Source of the DNA: Streptomyces justiciae
GTDB lineage: Bacteria > Actinomycetota > Actinomycetes > Streptomycetales > Streptomycetaceae
DNA: 64,000 nucleotides
Assembly: GCF_015163075.1 (NCBI RefSeq)
Contig: NZ_JADDXU010000005.1
Span: forward strand, 372,001-436,000
Direction: 5' to 3'
The translations under genes were made by a program, and so were the position numbers. The notes under the pieces were generated by a model. It was not told where the DNA came from and did not search any database. It saw only the letters and a list, made by a program, of their open reading frames with translations. Positions 60,963 to 64,000 of the stretch are shown here, in pieces; position 1 is the first letter of the stretch, and each line of letters begins with the position of its first letter.

Positions 60963-60985
60963 AGTAGTCAGAGGCTCTGACTACT
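60963..60985. promoter_or_regulatory. MarR operator embedded in a promoter
   Basis: Perfect 11-bp arms (AGTAGTCAGAG, complement CTCTGACTACT) around one G. TTGACA (60958-60963) and TACTTT (60982-60987, 18-bp spacing) form a promoter for the rightward gene with the palindrome exactly between the -35 and -10, an arrangement that blocks polymerase when a dimer binds. Confidence 0.75.
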
Positions 60986-61023
60986 TTGGTCAGAGAAGCT
61001 TACCACTTGAGTAGGTGGTTCCC

Positions 61024-61671
61024 ATGGGCGTCATGCTGGAGACCGACGAGTTGTGGCAGGTCGTCGACCGCGAGCGCGCGAGCCTCGCGGACCTGCTGGA
61101 GGGCCTGAGCGCCGAGGAGTGGGAGACGCCCACGCGCTGCGGGGACTGGCGGGTGCGGGACGTGGCCGCCCATCTGACCCTCGCCGCGCGCATCACCCGA
61201 GGGCAGGCGGTACGGGAGCTGCTCCGCGCCCGCGGGAACTGGAACCGGATGATCCATGACACGGCCGTCCGCGAGGCCGCCGCGCCCACCGACGTGATCG
61301 TCGGCCATCTGCGGTCGATCATCGGCTCCCGGCGCCTCGCCCCCATGACCTCACCGCACGAACCCCTGCTCGACCTCCTCGTCCACGGCCAGGACATCGC
61401 CCTCGCGCTCGGCCGGGAACGGGCGGTGTCGCCGACCGCCGCCCGCGCCGCCGCCGAGCGCGTGTGGACCATGCGGCTCCCGCCCCGCCCCTGGCCCCTG
61501 CCGAAGGCGCGGCTCGTCGCCACCGACATCGAGTGGACGCGCGGGAGCGGCGCCGAGCTGCGCGGGCCGATCGCCGCCCTGCTCCTGCTGCTCACCGGCC
61601 GGCCGGACGCGGCCCGTGAGTGGGCCGGGCGCACCGGGGAGCCGTGGACGGGGGTCGCGACTCCCCGGTGA
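61024..61671 (+). CDS. Maleylpyruvate isomerase/DinB-like mycothiol-dependent enzyme
   Basis: 215 residues from the ATG at 61024 (AGGTGG upstream). The N-terminal DinB-like four-helix bundle (ERASLADLLEGLSAEEWETPTRCGDWRVRDVAAHLT) is typical of TIGR03083 proteins; conserved His residues (AAHLT, LVHGQDIALALG) would bind a metal. Relatives are mycothiol-dependent isomerases or transferases. The substrate is unknown. It is controlled by the divergent MarR regulator through the palindrome at 60963-60985. Confidence 0.87.
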   Translation: MGVMLETDELWQVVDRERASLADLLEGLSAEEWETPTRCGDWRVRDVAAHLTLAARITRGQAVRELLRARGNWNRMIHDTAVREAAAPTDVIVGHLRSIIGSRRLAPMTSPHEPLLDLLVHGQDIALALGRERAVSPTAARAAAERVWTMRLPPRPWPLPKARLVATDIEWTRGSGAELRGPIAALLLLLTGRPDAAREWAGRTGEPWTGVATPR

Positions 61672-61813
61672 CGCCGCGACCCCGTGGCGCGCCCTGTCCC
61701 TTTCCGTTCTCTTCGCGACCACTTGCCCGAAATGCTTTGACCCGCCGACGCGTCGGGGCCCAGGCTGGAGAGCCACGAAGGGCACGGCCACGGCACACGG
61801 AGGCGGGCAGCGC

Positions 61814-63109
61814 ATGGCGGAACCGGGCAAGGTGGAGATCCTCAGCACCAAGGAGTACGAGGCCAGGTACGGCGAGGACCGCGAACCCTCGGCCCTCTCG
61901 CTCGACCGCATCAACGAGCTGTTCCACGAGTTCCTGATGGCCGTCGCCCGCCCCAAGCGCGCCGACCCCGACGGCAGCCGCGACCTCGCCAAACGCCTTC
62001 GCGACCACCTCGGTTCGGCACCCACGGACCGCCCGGTGGTGAAGACGGCGTACGCCCCCTTCGACCTGCCCAACGTCCATCTCGCCCTGGAGCGCTGGTT
62101 CGCCGCCGACGGCCGCACCCACGAGCTGATCGGCATGCGCGGCGCTCAGCACCACGGCGAGCTCACCCTCGGCGACATCATCGACGCCGCCGACCGCTAC
62201 GACCGCTTCGTCGTCGGCGCCGTCGACTACGCCCAGCTGCCGATCTCCCCGGACGCCGAACTGGCCTGCGTCTCCTGCGGGTTCTACCTCGGCACGGACG
62301 GCGACGAACGGTTCGCGGTCCTTCTGCGCGGGCCGCAGGACGAGTACGGACGCAACAAGGTCGAGGTCGAAGTCCTCGCCGCTGACAAGGAGTTCGCGGA
62401 CCGGCTGCTCGCCGAGGTCGACGCGCTCGTCCGCGAGCACAACGTCTTCCGCGGCCAGGTCCTCTCCTTCGAGGGCTCGCAGTTCGGGCACGGCCTAGGC
62501 CCGTTCCGCTTCCACCGCCGCCCCGGCCTCACCCGCGACGAGATCGTGCTGCCGTCCGGCCTGCTGGAGCGCGTCGAACGCCAGGTCGTGGGCGTGGCCC
62601 GGCGCCGCGAGCGGCTGCGCGCGGCCGGTCAGCACCTGCGCCGCGGCCTGCTGCTGTACGGCCCGCCCGGCACCGGCAAGACCCACACCCTGCGCTATCT
62701 CCTCTCCCACCTCCCGCAGTTCACCGTGGTGATCCTGTCCGGCGAGAGCATCGACGCCATCGGCCCGGCCTGCGCCCTCGCCCGGATGCTCCAGCCCGCC
62801 CTCGTCGTCCTGGAGGACTGCGACCTCGTCGCCGAGGCCCGCGACTACGGCGGCGGCGAACAACCCCTGCTCTTCCAGGTGCTGAACGAGATGGACGGCC
62901 TCGGCGACGACGCCGACGTCGCCTTCCTCCTCACCACCAACCGCGCCGACCTGCTAGAACCCGCCCTCGTCCAGCGCCCCGGCCGCGTCGACCTCGCCGT
63001 CGAGATCCCCCTCCCGGACGCCGAGGGCCGCGCCCGCCTCCTCGACCTCTACGGCGCCGGACTCGGCCTCGGCCAGGACATCGCGGACGAGGAGTGGGCG
63101 GAGGACTAG
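61814..63109 (+). CDS. AAA-family ATPase, apparently lacking the C-terminal lid
   Basis: 431 residues from the ATG at 61814 (GGAGG upstream). A non-conserved N-terminal domain (1-255) is followed by an AAA module: Walker A GPPGTGKT (near 281-288), Walker B LVVLEDCDL, sensor 1 LLTTNRADLLEPAL and arginine finger region QRPGRVDLAVEIPLPD. The protein ends 35 residues later (GLGQDIADEEWAED) where related proteins continue with a helical lid. The stop overlaps the convergent reductase stop by 4 nt, so truncation is probable. It may still bind and hydrolyse ATP; the role is unknown. Confidence 0.83.
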   Translation: MAEPGKVEILSTKEYEARYGEDREPSALSLDRINELFHEFLMAVARPKRADPDGSRDLAKRLRDHLGSAPTDRPVVKTAYAPFDLPNVHLALERWFAADGRTHELIGMRGAQHHGELTLGDIIDAADRYDRFVVGAVDYAQLPISPDAELACVSCGFYLGTDGDERFAVLLRGPQDEYGRNKVEVEVLAADKEFADRLLAEVDALVREHNVFRGQVLSFEGSQFGHGLGPFRFHRRPGLTRDEIVLPSGLLERVERQVVGVARRRERLRAAGQHLRRGLLLYGPPGTGKTHTLRYLLSHLPQFTVVILSGESIDAIGPACALARMLQPALVVLEDCDLVAEARDYGGGEQPLLFQVLNEMDGLGDDADVAFLLTTNRADLLEPALVQRPGRVDLAVEIPLPDAEGRARLLDLYGAGLGLGQDIADEEWAED

Positions 63110-63981
63110 CCGAGCGGCTTAAGGCGGGCCGACTCCGCCTCGCTCAGCACCAGTTCCGCCGCCCTCGCCGAGTCCCGGATCGTCTCCGGGCGGCTCGCTC
63201 CCGGGATCGGGATCACGGCCGGGGACTTCGCCAGCAGCCAGGCCAGGCCCACCTGTTGGGGGCTGACCCCGCGTTCGGCCGCGATCTCGTGGAAGGCGGC
63301 GAAGCGCCCGGCAGCCGCGAGGCCCGACGGGCCGTCCAGCGAGCTGCGTGAGATGCCGCCCAGCGGGCTCCACGGCAGGAAGGCGAGCCCCAGCTCCGCG
63401 CACAGCCGCAGTTCGGGCTCGCTGTCCCGGACCTCCGGCGAGTAGCGGTTCTGCACCGACACCAGGCGGTCGCCCAGGATGCGGTGCGCCGCGCGGATCT
63501 GGTCGGCGTCGGTGTTGGAGAGGCCGGCCAGCCGGATCTTGCCCTCGTCGAGCAACTCGCGCAGCGCGCCGACCGACTCCTCGAGGGGAACGGCGGGATC
63601 GGGCTTGTGGAGTTGGTAGAGGCCGATGGCCTCGACGTCGAGCCGCCGCAGGGAGTCCTCGGCGGCGCGCTTCAGATGGCGCGGGTCGCCGTTCACCGTC
63701 CAGCTGCCGTCAGCCGGTCGCCCTCGGCCGCCCTTCGTGGCGACCAGCACCTCGGAGCCGGCCCCGGCCAGGGCGCGGGCCAGCAGCAGTTCGTTGTGGC
63801 CGGGCTCGGCGCCGGAGAGATGGTAGGAGTCCGCCGTGTCGAAGAGGGTGACGCCCGCGTCCAGCGCCGCCCGCACGGTCGCCCGGGCACGCTCCTCGTC
63901 CGGCCGTCCCTCGATGGACAGCGGCATCGCGCCGAGCCCCACGGCGCTCACCTTCAGGTCGCCAAGTGTGCGGTACCGCAT
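63106..63981 (-). CDS. Aldo/keto reductase
   Basis: 291 residues, a (beta/alpha)8 AKR of the bacterial short type. The catalytic tetrad is intact: Asp48 and Tyr53 (FDTADSYH), Lys83 (VATKGG) and His125 (LYQLHKPD). NADPH-binding residues lie near the C-terminus (GVSPQQVGLAWLLAKSPAVIPIPGASRPE). It reduces aldehydes or ketones; the substrate is unknown. The gene begins 19 bp from the right edge. Confidence 0.92.
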   Translation of the reverse strand: MRYRTLGDLKVSAVGLGAMPLSIEGRPDEERARATVRAALDAGVTLFDTADSYHLSGAEPGHNELLLARALAGAGSEVLVATKGGRGRPADGSWTVNGDPRHLKRAAEDSLRRLDVEAIGLYQLHKPDPAVPLEESVGALRELLDEGKIRLAGLSNTDADQIRAAHRILGDRLVSVQNRYSPEVRDSEPELRLCAELGLAFLPWSPLGGISRSSLDGPSGLAAAGRFAAFHEIAAERGVSPQQVGLAWLLAKSPAVIPIPGASRPETIRDSARAAELVLSEAESARLKPLG

Positions 63982-64000
63982 GTCAGTTGCCGCCCTTCCC

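Overview
The window is very GC-rich, uses GC-ending codons almost throughout and is densely packed with 4-nt start/stop overlaps. It carries genes typical of mycelial actinomycetes: the hyphal-tip coiled-coil proteins FilP and Scy, a CslA/GlxA pair, mycothiol-type DinB proteins and DUF6230/DUF6114. It is almost certainly a Streptomyces chromosome. From memory, the gene order filP-scy-mce-thiolase-meaB ... absC-AIM24 ... icmA ... pyk-ackA-pta-pfkA follows the S. coelicolor SCO5396 to ~SCO5430 arm; I could not check this alignment.

Layout. 0-6 kb: the end of a probable TetR gene, then filP and scy on the minus strand. 5.5-8.3 kb: methylmalonyl-CoA epimerase, thiolase and MeaB. 8.4-13.2 kb: an MFS exporter whose C-terminus runs into an intergenic repeat, an acidic PepSY protein divergent from a two-component system, and an AbsC-like MarR regulator. 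13.3-16.6 kb: three tandem AIM24 genes and small membrane proteins. 16.6-19 kb: an operon headed by two identical 18-bp palindromes and ending in its likely TetR repressor. 19-25 kb: an SMP-30 lactonase, then cslA-glxA facing a GH6 lipoprotein. 25-31 kb: ArsR/MFS, MarR, a frameshifted secreted-protein remnant, and icmA with a 22-bp palindrome over its promoter region. 31-35.6 kb: thioredoxin-TPR chaperone and a three-gene DUF6230/DUF6114/secreted-protein operon. 35.7-41.8 kb: pyk, ackA and pta divergent from pfkA.

42.5-55 kb looks like an accessory island. It holds three paralogous NB-ARC/TPR (NLR-like, STAND) proteins, a nucleosidase (PNP_UDP) gene that overlaps one of them, a small membrane-protein gene 22 bp upstream of another, a sugar ABC transporter without an ATPase, and remnants of a Scr1/DUF397 pair. 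The nucleosidase C-terminus and the N-termini of two NLRs share a short G-D-H-x-D-F-R motif, as in NLR/effector pairs that signal through amyloid-like motifs. This divergent double NLR/effector cassette (49.1-55.0 kb) is the most interesting system in the window.

55-64 kb returns to ordinary content: a CitA/CitB-type two-component system divergent from the dicarboxylate transporter dctA, a DUF2127 membrane protein, a MarR gene divergent from a DinB-like enzyme with a palindrome inside the promoter, an AAA ATPase that seems to lack its lid domain, and an aldo/keto reductase. I saw no tRNA, rRNA, CRISPR array or transposase.
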